A program made the translations under genes and the position numbers. From an uncultured Prevotella sp. (lineage in GTDB: Bacteria > Bacteroidota > Bacteroidia > Bacteroidales > Bacteroidaceae): 64,000 nt of DNA. Positions 7,882-16,940 of this stretch are shown one piece after another. Location of the stretch: assembly GCA_944320305.1 (NCBI GenBank), contig CALUGW010000012.1, positions 1 to 64,000 of the forward strand, read 5' to 3'. The notes below the pieces were generated by a model, which was not told the DNA's origin, did not search any database, and saw only the letters and a program-made list of their open reading frames with translations. The stretch's first letter is position 1, and each line of letters opens with the position of its first letter.

Positions 7882-9252
7882 TTATGCAACTTTGTAACGG
7901 TGCCTCCGCCTGCCGGCCATGTAAAGAGCTATCGAGGCGGTGGTCATTGCCTCCGACACGGCAAGGGCGAGCCATATGCCCTCGTTGCCCAGCAGGCGCG
8001 GCATGAGCAGAAACGAGGGCACGAGGAACACGAAACCGCGCAGCACGGCGAACACCGTGGCGGGCCTGATGCGCTCCACACTCTGGAAGTAGCCGATGAA
8101 AGTGATGTTGAGCACGTAGAAGACAAAGGCCGCCGCGAAATAGGGGAAGCCGCTCACGGCAATGTCGGCGGCGCGGGTGCCGAGCTTGATGAACAGCCCC
8201 GTGAGCACCGCGGGGGCGAAGACGAAGGCCGACGTGACCACAAGGCCGCCGCCCACGGCCGTGCCCACGGCTATGCGCAGCGTCTCCCTGACGCGCGGCC
8301 AGAGCCCCAGCCCGAAGTTGTAGCTTATGATCGGCTGGGCCGACTGGGCGATGGCGTTGCCCACCATGAAAATAAACGGCGTGTAGTAGCAGGCTATGCC
8401 GTAGGCGCCCACGCCGTCGTCGCCGAGATGGCGCATGAACACCAGGTTGCCCACAAAGGCCAGCGCGGCCAGCGTAAGCTCGCCCAGCAGCCCCGGCGAG
8501 CCTATGCGGCACTGGTAGCCCACATTGCGCAGCGAGTAGAGCAGGCTGCGGCGGCTCCACTTGGGACGCAGCAGGCGCAGCGTGCGGGCCTTGAAGAGCA
8601 GATAGTATATGGCCATCAGCCCGCCCATGACAAGGCTGAGGGCTGTGGCGAAAGCCGCGCCCATGATGCCCCAGCCCAGCGGAAAGATGAAAATGACGTC
8701 GAGAACGCCGTTGGCCACCGCCGTGACCAGGCTGCAGCCCATGGCATATTTGGGCGAGCCGTCGAGCCGGATGACGAACAGGGCGATGGCCTCCCACGCC
8801 TGGAACACCAGCGCCGGGGTGAACCAGAGCGTGTAGTCGACCACGAGCGGGAGCAGATGCTCCGACGAGCCGAGCAGACGGGCCGTGGCGGCAGGCCAGG
8901 CCATAATCAACACTGTGGGCAGCAGCGTGGCCACAGTGGCCAGCGCCATGGCCTGGGTGACGTTGAGCCGGGCCGCCTTGGCCTTGCCCCGCGCCAGATG
9001 GATGGAGGCCACCACCGAGCAGCCCGCGCCGATCATTAGGCCCAGGCCGGTGGCAATGGTGAACACCGGCACATAGATGTTAATCGCGGCAATGCCGTCG
9101 CTGCCCACGCCGTGGCCCACGCAGATGCCGTCGATGGCCGTCACGGCCGACATCGAGAGCATGCCCAGCAGCGTGGGTATGAAGTATCGGCGGAACAATT
9201 TGAACACGTTGACCTTGCTGAGGTCGATAGAGTCTTTCTCAAGTTTTTCCAT
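7882..9252 (-). CDS. MATE-family multidrug exporter
   Basis: A 456-residue integral membrane protein with about 12 hydrophobic helices. It shows MATE-type features: an N-terminal PTLLGMLSMSAVTAIDGICVGHGVG, an internal repeat starting GSPGLLGELTLAALAFV, and the QPIISYNFGLG segment. It would export cationic compounds driven by sodium or protons. The gene is single, with its own promoter (9384-9414) and a hairpin with a U-run inside its leader. A second, different MATE protein lies at 60974. The substrate cannot be predicted. Confidence 0.92.
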   Translation of the reverse strand: MEKLEKDSIDLSKVNVFKLFRRYFIPTLLGMLSMSAVTAIDGICVGHGVGSDGIAAINIYVPVFTIATGLGLMIGAGCSVVASIHLARGKAKAARLNVTQAMALATVATLLPTVLIMAWPAATARLLGSSEHLLPLVVDYTLWFTPALVFQAWEAIALFVIRLDGSPKYAMGCSLVTAVANGVLDVIFIFPLGWGIMGAAFATALSLVMGGLMAIYYLLFKARTLRLLRPKWSRRSLLYSLRNVGYQCRIGSPGLLGELTLAALAFVGNLVFMRHLGDDGVGAYGIACYYTPFIFMVGNAIAQSAQPIISYNFGLGLWPRVRETLRIAVGTAVGGGLVVTSAFVFAPAVLTGLFIKLGTRAADIAVSGFPYFAAAFVFYVLNITFIGYFQSVERIRPATVFAVLRGFVFLVPSFLLMPRLLGNEGIWLALAVSEAMTTASIALYMAGRRRHRYKVA

Positions 9253-9285
9253 TTCAGTCTGTCTTTATCTGTCCGTCGGAACGAA

Positions 9286-9333
9286 AAAGCCGGATAAGCT
9301 GATTGGTTTTACCCAGTCATCTTATCCGGCTTT
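9286..9333 (-). terminator. Hairpin with U-run in the MATE leader
   Basis: AAAGCCGGATAAG (9286-9298) pairs perfectly with CTTATCCGGCTTT (9321-9333). On the minus strand the stem is followed by TTTTTCG. It lies downstream of the GH42 stop but also downstream of the MATE promoter at 9384-9414, so it could act as a GH42 terminator, an attenuator for the MATE gene, or both. Confidence 0.7.
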
Positions 9334-9383
9334 CAGGCCCTCCGATGAGGATTACAAAACACTTTGCCCCGTAATTCAGGCTG

Positions 9384-9414
9384 CAAAGGTAGGACTAATG
9401 GAGCGTCCGGCCAA
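9384..9414 (-). promoter_or_regulatory. Promoter of the MATE gene
   Basis: On the minus strand, TTG (9414-9412), 20 bases, TACCTTTG (9391-9384). It sits between the GH42 stop and the hairpin at 9286-9333. Confidence 0.65.
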
Positions 9415-9463
9415 GTTATTAAGACTATTTAACACGCAATGAAGACCCATTGCGGCCTGCGGC

Positions 9464-11542
9464 TCAGAACCTGAAGACGAGCACTCCGGCCGTGGGCACG
9501 GTCTCGCCGCCCACAAGAATCCTGGCGCCACGCGGCACACTGAAGCGGTAGGGCGCGTCGGAATAGTTGAGAACAATGCCGAAGCCGTTGCGGTATTCCA
9601 CCGTCACACCATACGGAAGATCCATCACGCCGATGCCGAGACGGGCGTAAAGCTTCTCAAGGACACGCCGCTCAAGCCGCCCGTCGCGCGTGTCAACACC
9701 GACATAAGTGACCGTTCCCCTGCCCAGACGGCGGAATGTCACCGCCGGACGCCCCTCGTAGAACTCGCCGCTGTAGGCCGCCCACACCTCGCTGCCGCCG
9801 CCGGGCGTGAGCACATCGCCCCAGGTGTTCCACTCGTAAGCCTTTCCGTCCATGGTCACCGTGCCGGGGCTGTCGGGCAGCAGCAGGTCGTAGAAGTCAA
9901 TCTTGTTGCCGGTAAGCGCTCCGGCCATGGCTCCGAAAGGTGCCTCGGGAAAGTGCCCGGAGCGGTCCTTGAGCGCAGTGCGGCACGTGAGCACAAGGTT
10001 TCCCCCGCGCTCAACGTAGCGTTTCCACTTGTCCACCAGCGCGCTGTCGGCCAGCTCATAGGCCGGAGCGACAACCACCGGATAGGCCTCAAAAGACGTT
10101 TCTTCTGTAATAAAGTCAACGGGCGCGCCGAATGCCTTCAGCGCCTTGTAGTAATGATCAAGGTGGCGGAAGGTGTTCCACGTGCTGTTCTGCTTCTGGC
10201 GGTCCATGCTCCAGTAGTTTTCAGGATTCCAGAGTATGGCCGCGGTGCGCCCGACGTAGTCGGCAGGCTTGGTGTCAAGAGACCTTGCCTCCGGGCGCAG
10301 CGCCCTGACCTCGCCCATGAACCGCTCATACTCCCTGCCTCCGGGCGTAAGACTCACTCCGTCGGTGCCCACAATGCCGTAATGATACTGCTCCATGCCG
10401 AAGAGCGGCTGGCGGTAGCGGTAAGTGCAGATGAAGTCGGCACCGCCGGCAAACACGCTCCACAGCCACAGACGGACAGCGCCGGGAAGCGGCTGCGGGT
10501 TGATTGCGCCCCAGTTAACCTGCCCCGGCTGCAGCTCCATCACGCCGTATGTCCCGCTGACGGGGCGGAAGAAGTCGTTGGCCATGGCTATGCGCAGGGG
10601 GTTGCCCACGCGATAACCGCGCCGGCCGATGCCCTCGTTGTCGCCATAGACCATATAGCGCGTGTAACTGACAAAGTCGAGCGAGGGGCTGCCGCCGATG
10701 ATTCCGCGGTCGTAGTCGGGAATGTTGTTGGTGGTGACCCACTGGTTGCGGGCGTGCTTCTTTATCAGCCGGCACTGGCTGTCGATGAAGTCGTTGGTAA
10801 CCCAGGCTGCATAGCGCTTGTAATCCAGAATCTGGTGGGGATTCATAAACTGCTGCCGCGTCTTGGGAAGCGTCACCTCGTCGAACGAGGAATAGACCTC
10901 GCTCCAGAAGGCCGTGCCCCAGGCGCGGTTCAGCTCGGCCACACTGCCGCCGTACCTCCGGCGCAGAAAGTCGCGGAATCCGGACTCGGCCGCGCTGCCG
11001 TAGTCATACTGCACCGTCGGCTCGTTGTCTATCTGCCACCCCACAATGCGCGAGTCGGAACCATAATGCCGGGCCAAAGCCTCCACCATCCGCTCCGCCA
11101 GACGGCGGTAGAGCGGCGAGGCGAACGAGGCGTGCTGCCGCGCCCCGTGGTCGAGCACGGTGCCGTCTTCCTCGCGAATGAGCACTTCGGGATATTTGCG
11201 GACAAGCCACACAGGCGGGGTGGCGGTGGATGTGCACATCACAACCTTAAGGTCATACTTGGCAGCAAGAGCCACCGCGCGGTCGAGCCACCCAAAGTCA
11301 TAGACGCCCTCCTGCGGCTCAAGCTGCGCCCAGGCAAACTCGGCAAAGTGGGTGAACTCGAAGCCAAGGTCGTGCATGCGCTTCAGGTCGCGCTCCCACT
11401 GGCTCTCGTCCCAGTGCTCAGGGTAATAGTAGGCCCCTGTGAGGGTGAGATCCTTCTCATCGAACCATCCGGCGCGGGCTTGCGACGCGCCCGGACACAA
11501 CGCTGCCACAATGGCAACAGCTGCCAATGCTTTCTTTATCAT
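9464..11542 (-). CDS. Secreted GH42 beta-galactosidase
   Basis: A 692-residue glycoside hydrolase with a signal peptide (about 1-24). The TIM barrel starts at LTGAYYYPEHW. The likely acid/base Glu174 is in QIDNEPT and the nucleophile Glu336 in GVMELQPGQVNW. A trimerisation-like domain (about 400-600) and a small beta domain follow, as usual for GH42. It is divergent from the GH28/GH105 genes. It likely removes beta-galactosyl units, for instance from galactan or arabinogalactan side chains of rhamnogalacturonan I. A TAATTTTG -7 element lies at 11580-11573. Confidence 0.93.
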   Translation of the reverse strand: MIKKALAAVAIVAALCPGASQARAGWFDEKDLTLTGAYYYPEHWDESQWERDLKRMHDLGFEFTHFAEFAWAQLEPQEGVYDFGWLDRAVALAAKYDLKVVMCTSTATPPVWLVRKYPEVLIREEDGTVLDHGARQHASFASPLYRRLAERMVEALARHYGSDSRIVGWQIDNEPTVQYDYGSAAESGFRDFLRRRYGGSVAELNRAWGTAFWSEVYSSFDEVTLPKTRQQFMNPHQILDYKRYAAWVTNDFIDSQCRLIKKHARNQWVTTNNIPDYDRGIIGGSPSLDFVSYTRYMVYGDNEGIGRRGYRVGNPLRIAMANDFFRPVSGTYGVMELQPGQVNWGAINPQPLPGAVRLWLWSVFAGGADFICTYRYRQPLFGMEQYHYGIVGTDGVSLTPGGREYERFMGEVRALRPEARSLDTKPADYVGRTAAILWNPENYWSMDRQKQNSTWNTFRHLDHYYKALKAFGAPVDFITEETSFEAYPVVVAPAYELADSALVDKWKRYVERGGNLVLTCRTALKDRSGHFPEAPFGAMAGALTGNKIDFYDLLLPDSPGTVTMDGKAYEWNTWGDVLTPGGGSEVWAAYSGEFYEGRPAVTFRRLGRGTVTYVGVDTRDGRLERRVLEKLYARLGIGVMDLPYGVTVEYRNGFGIVLNYSDAPYRFSVPRGARILVGGETVPTAGVLVFRF

Positions 11543-11676
11543 ACAATAATCTTATGTTTGTTTCAGGTCTTACAAAATTAAGAAGATTCACCGCAACAAG
11601 CGAACGTTTCTGTGCTTTTTATCACCAACACACGCATTTTTCTCGGAATCAAAGGCCGGAAAAGCGGAAAATGTGC

Positions 11677-11684
11677 TATTTTTG
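11677..11684 (+). promoter_or_regulatory. -7 element of the pectin operon
   Basis: TATTTTTG, about 90 bases before the first gene of the DUF4450-like/GH28/GH105 operon. No good -33 element is visible at the right distance. Confidence 0.45.
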
Positions 11685-11774
11685 CAGAAAGCAAGCCGCA
11701 CAAGGGAAACCAAGCAGCGGTTTTCTATACACCCGCTTACACCACCACTGCAATAACGACAAACCTAAGCAAAC

Positions 11775-12419
11775 ATGGACATAACGCGCACTGCCGCCAC
11801 TGCGGCACTGGCTTTGGCCTGCTGCCTGACGCCACTCCGGGCCCAAGCACAGTCAGCCCTCACGCTGGCCGACGGCTCCGGCACGCTGATGCTCGGCGTC
11901 ATGACCGGCGGAACAGACCGCTGGCTCGACGGCAATGACAGTCTGATTGAACAAAAGCTCATCTCCGTGAGCCACAAGGTGGCCGACAACGGGCGGACAA
12001 TTGCCGTTGAAGTGAGAAACAACTCACTGCCCGACAGCCTGCGCCTCGTGTGGCTGATAGGCGGATGCGACGCGCCGGAAGGCACTGAGACCATCGTGCC
12101 GGAGCACTGCCGCGACAACGTTTTCAACGTGGAAGGCACGCAAGTCTACGTCTACCACGGCCGCGTGATGCGACTCAGAATGACGCGGGCCATCGTGCCG
12201 CCCGGCTCAGAGACCCGCATCTGCGACAGCCGGAGCCTCGGGTCGCCCAGCGAGGCGCTCAATTCGCCAAAGAAGACAGACTCGCCCGTGCTCTGCGGCA
12301 CCACAAGCGTGGCGCGCGGACAGGCCGTCTACGTCTGCATATTCAAGCCCGGACGGTCGTCAGACCACACTTACTCCAGACTGCCAGAACTATTCACCCA
12401 AAACAACTCAGAAAAATGA
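11775..12419 (+). CDS. Secreted protein resembling a DUF4450 fragment
   Basis: A 214-residue protein with a signal peptide (about 1-26, ending RAQAQ). The body (LRLVWLIGGCDAPEG to VLCGTTSV) resembles from memory the middle of the large DUF4450 proteins found in Bacteroides pectin loci, which are far longer. It may be a stand-alone relative or a remnant. The stop overlaps the start of the GH28 gene (ATGA), so the two are translationally coupled. No catalytic motif is visible. Function unknown, probably linked to rhamnogalacturonan use. Confidence 0.6.
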   Translation: MDITRTAATAALALACCLTPLRAQAQSALTLADGSGTLMLGVMTGGTDRWLDGNDSLIEQKLISVSHKVADNGRTIAVEVRNNSLPDSLRLVWLIGGCDAPEGTETIVPEHCRDNVFNVEGTQVYVYHGRVMRLRMTRAIVPPGSETRICDSRSLGSPSEALNSPKKTDSPVLCGTTSVARGQAVYVCIFKPGRSSDHTYSRLPELFTQNNSEK

Positions 12420-13864
12420 AAGCTCAAAAACTGCTCGCCATGCTCGTCATCATGTGCTGTCCGGCATTCGTCCAGCTCCATGCCGATGTCTACAACATAA
12501 AGGATTTCGGAGCGAAAGGCGACGGAAAGCACATTGACTCGCACGCCATCAACGCCGCCATAAGCCGAGCCTCGGCTGCCGGAGGCGGCACAGTGTACGT
12601 GCCGGCGGGCAACTATGCCTGCTATTCCATCCGCCTGGCCAGCCACACCAACATCTATCTTGAGCAGGGGGCGACAATCATAGCCGAATTCCCCACCGAC
12701 TCTGCCGGATACGACGCGCCGGGGCCTAACCCGCACAGCCGCCACCAGGACTTCGGACACAGCCATTGGAAGAACTCACTGATATGGGGCATCGGCCTTG
12801 AAGACATAACAATAAGCGGCCCGGGCACCATCTTCGGCAAAGGGCTGACACGCGAGGGCGGTCGCAGACAAGGCACCGGCAACAAGGCCATAAGCCTGAA
12901 GGAATGCAAAAACGTCACGCTGCGCGACCTGAACATGCTGCGCTGCGGCCACTTCGCGCTGCTGGCCACCGGCGTGGACAACCTGACAATAGAGAATCTG
13001 AAAGTGGACTCAAACCGCGACGGGTTCGACATCGACTGCTGCAAGAACGTGCGCATACACGGCTGCAGCGTCAACACGCCGTGGGACGATGCCATCGTTC
13101 TGAAAGCGTCTTACGCCCTCGGCTACTTCAAAGACACCGAGAACGTGACCATCTCTGACTGTTTCGTGAGCGGATACGACCGCAACACCATGCTCGACGC
13201 CACATGGGAACTGGACGAACCGCAGGCTCCGGACCACGGCGGACGCACCGGGCGCATCAAAATAGGCACCGAATCGAGCGGCGGATTCAAGAACATCAGC
13301 ATCACAAACTGTGTTTTCGAGCATTGCCGCGGCCTTGCCCTCGAGACAGTGGACGGCGGACAGCTTGAGGATGTGGTCATAAGCAACATCACGATGCGCC
13401 ACATTGTCAACTCGGCCATATTCCTGCGCCTCGGCTCACGGATGCGCAGCCCCGAGGGAACGCCGCCTGGAGTGATGCGGCGCATACGCATCAGCAACGT
13501 GGTTGCCAGCGATGTGGACTCCCGTTACTCCTCAATCATCAGCGGAGTGCCCGGAAACGTGATTGAAGACGTGGCGTTCAGCAACATCACCATACGCTAC
13601 CGGGGCGGCTACAAGGCCGAAGACGTGGCCGACACCATACCCGAGGCAGAGAAAGACTATCCCGAGCCGTGGATGTTCGGCACCGTTCCGGCAAGAGGCT
13701 TTTATGTCCGCCACGCACGGAACATATCGTTTGACAACATCAACTTCAGCTTCTCCGCGCCCGACACGCGCCCGCTGTTCGTCACAGACGACTCCGAGGG
13801 GCTTTACTTCTCGGGCATCAGGGAGGAAGGCAAGCCCGTTGCCGTGCAGCCTCTGAAGCAATGA
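12416..13864 (+). CDS. GH28 polygalacturonase/rhamnogalacturonase
   Basis: A 482-residue right-handed beta-helix hydrolase with a signal peptide (1-23). The start VYNIKDFGAKGDG is typical of GH28. Catalytic aspartates lie in RDGFDID (about Asp205) and PWDDAI (Asp224, Asp225); the GRTGRIKIGTES segment (about 275-287) supplies the substrate-binding RIK. It would cut galacturonan or rhamnogalacturonan from inside or the end. It is coupled to the upstream gene and followed by a GH105 enzyme, which acts on unsaturated products. Confidence 0.93.
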   Translation: MKAQKLLAMLVIMCCPAFVQLHADVYNIKDFGAKGDGKHIDSHAINAAISRASAAGGGTVYVPAGNYACYSIRLASHTNIYLEQGATIIAEFPTDSAGYDAPGPNPHSRHQDFGHSHWKNSLIWGIGLEDITISGPGTIFGKGLTREGGRRQGTGNKAISLKECKNVTLRDLNMLRCGHFALLATGVDNLTIENLKVDSNRDGFDIDCCKNVRIHGCSVNTPWDDAIVLKASYALGYFKDTENVTISDCFVSGYDRNTMLDATWELDEPQAPDHGGRTGRIKIGTESSGGFKNISITNCVFEHCRGLALETVDGGQLEDVVISNITMRHIVNSAIFLRLGSRMRSPEGTPPGVMRRIRISNVVASDVDSRYSSIISGVPGNVIEDVAFSNITIRYRGGYKAEDVADTIPEAEKDYPEPWMFGTVPARGFYVRHARNISFDNINFSFSAPDTRPLFVTDDSEGLYFSGIREEGKPVAVQPLKQ

Positions 13865-13918
13865 CAAGCCAGCGGAACAGCCGAGACGCGCAATGACAGA
13901 CCGGATGCGAAACACAGA

Positions 13919-15337
13919 ATGACAAAATACAAAGACATGAACACACTGCTAAAGACTGCCGCCGTGGCCGCCATTACGGCCATCGCCACAGCCGCCGGAG
14001 CGCAGACCGACGCCCAGCCGGCCAACGATTCCAACACTCCGCTGCATCTGCTCAAGCCGGCCTACAAGACCGGCTACGGCGTATTGAAGCCTGAAGAGGT
14101 GAAGCGCGACATGGACCGCGTGCTCAAATACGTCAGGGCGAACACTCCGACGGGCGTGACCGACGCCGACGGAAACATCATCACAGACTACAACAAGATT
14201 GACAGCAGGTCGCGCCTGGCGCAGGGAGCGTTCAGACTGGCCAGCTACGAGTGGGGAGTGACATACTCGGCCATGCTCGCCGCCCACAAGGCCACAGCCG
14301 ACCGGGCATACCTTGACTACGCCGTCAGCCGCCTACGCTTCCTTGCCGATGTCGCGCCCCACTTCAGAAAGGCGCTCAAAGAGGGCGCCGGCATCGACCG
14401 GCAGATGCGCCGCATACTGTCGCCGGGGTCGCTCGATGACGCCGGAGCCGTCTGCTCGGCCATGATCAAGGCCTGTCTCGACGATGAGAGCCTGCCCCTC
14501 GGCGACCTCATCGCCAACTATTTCAACTTCATCATGCACAAGGAATACCGCCTTCCGGACGGCACGTTCGCGCGCAACCGCCCCTACCGCAACAGCCTGT
14601 GGCTCGATGATATGTTCATGGGCATTCCCGCCGTGGCGTTCATGGGCAGGTATGACAAGGCCAACCCAGCCGCCTACTACGATGAAGCCGTGAAACAGGT
14701 CAGACAGTTCGCCGCCCGTATGTTTGTGCCGGAGAAAGGACTGTTCCGCCACGGATGGGTTGAAAGCATGGCCGAGCACCCCGCCTTCCACTGGGGGCGG
14801 GCCAACGGATGGGCATTGCTGACAATGTGCGAGGTGCTCGACGCCCTGCCGGTGAATCACTCCGGGCGCGAGGAGGTGCTCAGCCTGCTGCGGGCCCACG
14901 TGCGCGGACTGGCCGCCCTGCAGGGCAACGACGGCTTCTGGCACCAGCTGCTCGACCGCAGCGACTCTTATCCCGAGACCTCGGCCACGGCCATCTACGT
15001 CTACTGCTTCGCCCACGCCATCAACAAGGGCTGGATAGACGCCATGACCTACGGGCCGGCGGCCATGCTCGGATGGCACGCCGTGGCCTCGGCCATCAAC
15101 GGCAGCGGCCAGGTTGAAGGCGTGTGCGTGGGCACAGGCATGGGCTTCGACCCCGCTTTCTATTGCTACCGCCCCGTAAACGTCTTTGCCGCCCACGGCT
15201 ATGGGCCTGTGATATGGGCCGGAGCGGAAATGATAAACCTGCTGAAGCGGCAGCACCCCTATTCAAACGACAGCGCCGTGCTGTTCTACCGCTCCGCACA
15301 GAACACCACAAAGCCGATTTTCGGCGAGGCGGAATAG
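13919..15337 (+). CDS. GH105 unsaturated rhamnogalacturonyl hydrolase
   Basis: A 472-residue (alpha/alpha)6-barrel enzyme related to YteR/RhiN. It removes the terminal unsaturated galacturonate left by lyases. The catalytic region is WLDDMFMGIPA (Asp230, Asp231); HWGRANGW (about 288-295) and PETSATA also fit. A signal peptide ends at about ATAAGA. Two starts are possible, 13919 and 13937 (MNTLLK); the second gives a more usual signal peptide. It ends the pectin operon before a strong terminator. No lyase gene is present nearby, so the substrate must be made by enzymes encoded elsewhere. Confidence 0.92.
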   Translation: MTKYKDMNTLLKTAAVAAITAIATAAGAQTDAQPANDSNTPLHLLKPAYKTGYGVLKPEEVKRDMDRVLKYVRANTPTGVTDADGNIITDYNKIDSRSRLAQGAFRLASYEWGVTYSAMLAAHKATADRAYLDYAVSRLRFLADVAPHFRKALKEGAGIDRQMRRILSPGSLDDAGAVCSAMIKACLDDESLPLGDLIANYFNFIMHKEYRLPDGTFARNRPYRNSLWLDDMFMGIPAVAFMGRYDKANPAAYYDEAVKQVRQFAARMFVPEKGLFRHGWVESMAEHPAFHWGRANGWALLTMCEVLDALPVNHSGREEVLSLLRAHVRGLAALQGNDGFWHQLLDRSDSYPETSATAIYVYCFAHAINKGWIDAMTYGPAAMLGWHAVASAINGSGQVEGVCVGTGMGFDPAFYCYRPVNVFAAHGYGPVIWAGAEMINLLKRQHPYSNDSAVLFYRSAQNTTKPIFGEAE

Positions 15338-15390
15338 CATCCGGCGGCGGGCGCGGAGCGCCGCAGCAACACAGCAACCGACAACACAGA

Positions 15391-15436
15391 CAAGCGGGCG
15401 CGGAAGCCATAATGGACTTCCGCGCCCGCTTGTTCT
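15391..15436 (+). terminator. Terminator after the pectin operon
   Basis: A perfect 16-bp stem (15391-15406 with 15417-15432), a 10-base loop and then TTCTT. The genes on both sides converge here, and it may serve both. Confidence 0.85.
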
Positions 15437-15453
15437 TGTGCGACGCTCCCGCG

Positions 15454-15771
15454 TCAGAGCCTCACGGCCGTGCCGCTGCACGTCACCATAATCATCGAGT
15501 TGCCCTGCCCCACGGTCTCATAGTCAAGGTCTATGCCCAGAATCGCGTTTGCCCCGATGCGCTCGGCGCGCTCCTGCATCTCGCGCATGGCCGTGTCCTT
15601 GGCCTCGCGCAGCACTTTCTCATAACTGCCGGAGCGGCCGCCCACAAAGTCACGGACGCTGGCAAAGATGTCTTTCACAAAGTTGGCGCCGATTATTGTC
15701 TCGCCAGTCACCACTCCGAGATACTCTCTCACGGGGCGGCCTTCTACTGTTGCGGTGGTTGTAAGAAGCAT
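15454..15771 (-). CDS. YbjQ/UPF0145 family protein
   Basis: A 105-residue protein of the small YbjQ family (often labelled heavy-metal-binding). Recognisable segments are [20 protein letters not shown], a central helix rich in Arg/Glu, and the ending [16 protein letters not shown] followed by [10 protein letters not shown]. The family forms pentamers in known structures, but its cell role is unsettled. It is the last gene of a minus-strand run after mnmA (81-base gap). Confidence 0.9.
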   Translation of the reverse strand: MLLTTTATVEGRPVREYLGVVTGETIIGANFVKDIFASVRDFVGGRSGSYEKVLREAKDTAMREMQERAERIGANAILGIDLDYETVGQGNSMIMVTCSGTAVRL

Positions 15772-15852
15772 TTCCTTTTAATTAATGGTTAAGAATCAAG
15801 ATTTAAGAAAATATGCCTGACCGACGGAAACCGGTACTCCGGCCTCCGGCTT

Positions 15853-16926
15853 TCAGCAGGTTATCTCCCCCGAGCCGTAGCAGCGGTGGTGGCGGTCGTC
15901 GTAGACCACGCAGAACTGCCCCGGCGCCACGCCCTGTATAAGCTCTTCGGCATGAACGTTGTAGCACCCCGGCGCGGTCCGCTCGAGCGTGGCAGGGTGG
16001 TATTCGGGCGTGTGGCGGATCTTGAACGTCACCTTCTCCGGCAGCTCGCCGACGGTCAGGAAGTGGAAGTCGCGGATGGGGAAGTCGCGCTTGTAGGCAG
16101 TGAGAGGCTCGAAGCCGTGGCTCACATAGAGCACGTTGGCGGCCACATCCTTCTTCACCGCATACCACGGGCCGCCGCCGAAGCCCAGCCCGTGACGCTG
16201 GCCGATGGTGTGGAACCACAGCCCGCGGTGCCGCCCTATCCGGCGGCCTGTCTCCAGCTCCACCACGTCGCCGGGCTGCTCGCCGAGATAGCGGCGCAGA
16301 TAGTCGTTGTAGTTTATCTTGCCCAGGAAGCAGATGCCCTGCGAGTCCTTGCGCCGTGCGCTTGCCAGATGCTCGCGCTCCGCTATCTGCCGCACCTCGT
16401 CCTTCATGTAGTGGCCGATGGGAAAGAGTGCCTTCTTCAGCTGCCAGTCGTAGATCTGAGCCAGAAAGTCGGTCTGGTCCTTCACCGGGTCTGGGCTGGT
16501 TGTGAGCCATTTCCTCCCGTCGATGATTTCCGTCCGGGCGTAGTGGCCGGTCGCTATGAGGTCATAGCCGTGGCCGCGCTTCTCGTCAAAGGCGCCGAAC
16601 TTTATCATCCTGTTGCACATCACGTCGGGATTTGGCGTCAGCCCCGCCCTCACTTTGTCCATGGTGTAGCGCGTCACGCGGTCCCAGTACTCCCTGTGGC
16701 AGTCCACAACCTCCAGCCGGCAGCCGTAGCGGGCGGCCACGGCCGTGGCCATCTCCATGTCCTCCTCCGACGAGCAGTCCCATTCGGTCTCCTCCTCCGG
16801 GCCTATTTTTATGTAGAAGCAGTCGGGGCGCAGCCCGCGGGAGGCCAGCTCCCACACCACCACCGAGCTGTCCACACCGCCGGAGAGCAGCACGGCAATC
16901 TTCTTGTCTGCCAGATTCCCTTCCAT
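15853..16926 (-). CDS. mnmA: tRNA-uridine 2-sulfurtransferase MnmA
   Basis: A 357-residue enzyme that thiolates U34 of tRNA-Lys, -Glu and -Gln. The N-terminal PP-loop SGGVDSS (about 15-21) binds ATP. Catalytic cysteines lie in NPDVMCNRMIKF and DSQGICFLG. The central HTIGQRHGLG and C-terminal beta-barrel complete the family. It starts 14 bases after the dipeptidyl peptidase stop, so it is probably co-transcribed. Some Bacteroidota carry two MnmA paralogues; which one this is cannot be decided here. Confidence 0.93.
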   Translation of the reverse strand: MEGNLADKKIAVLLSGGVDSSVVVWELASRGLRPDCFYIKIGPEEETEWDCSSEEDMEMATAVAARYGCRLEVVDCHREYWDRVTRYTMDKVRAGLTPNPDVMCNRMIKFGAFDEKRGHGYDLIATGHYARTEIIDGRKWLTTSPDPVKDQTDFLAQIYDWQLKKALFPIGHYMKDEVRQIAEREHLASARRKDSQGICFLGKINYNDYLRRYLGEQPGDVVELETGRRIGRHRGLWFHTIGQRHGLGFGGGPWYAVKKDVAANVLYVSHGFEPLTAYKRDFPIRDFHFLTVGELPEKVTFKIRHTPEYHPATLERTAPGCYNVHAEELIQGVAPGQFCVVYDDRHHRCYGSGEITC

Positions 16927-16940
16927 TGTCCTTGCCCTGT

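Noticed and set aside
9953-11581. 542-codon frame on the plus strand opposite the GH42 gene
   Set aside because: It is the antisense shadow of a clear GH42 enzyme with intact catalytic residues; the translated pattern is rich in Arg/Ala/His/Val and has no family resemblance.
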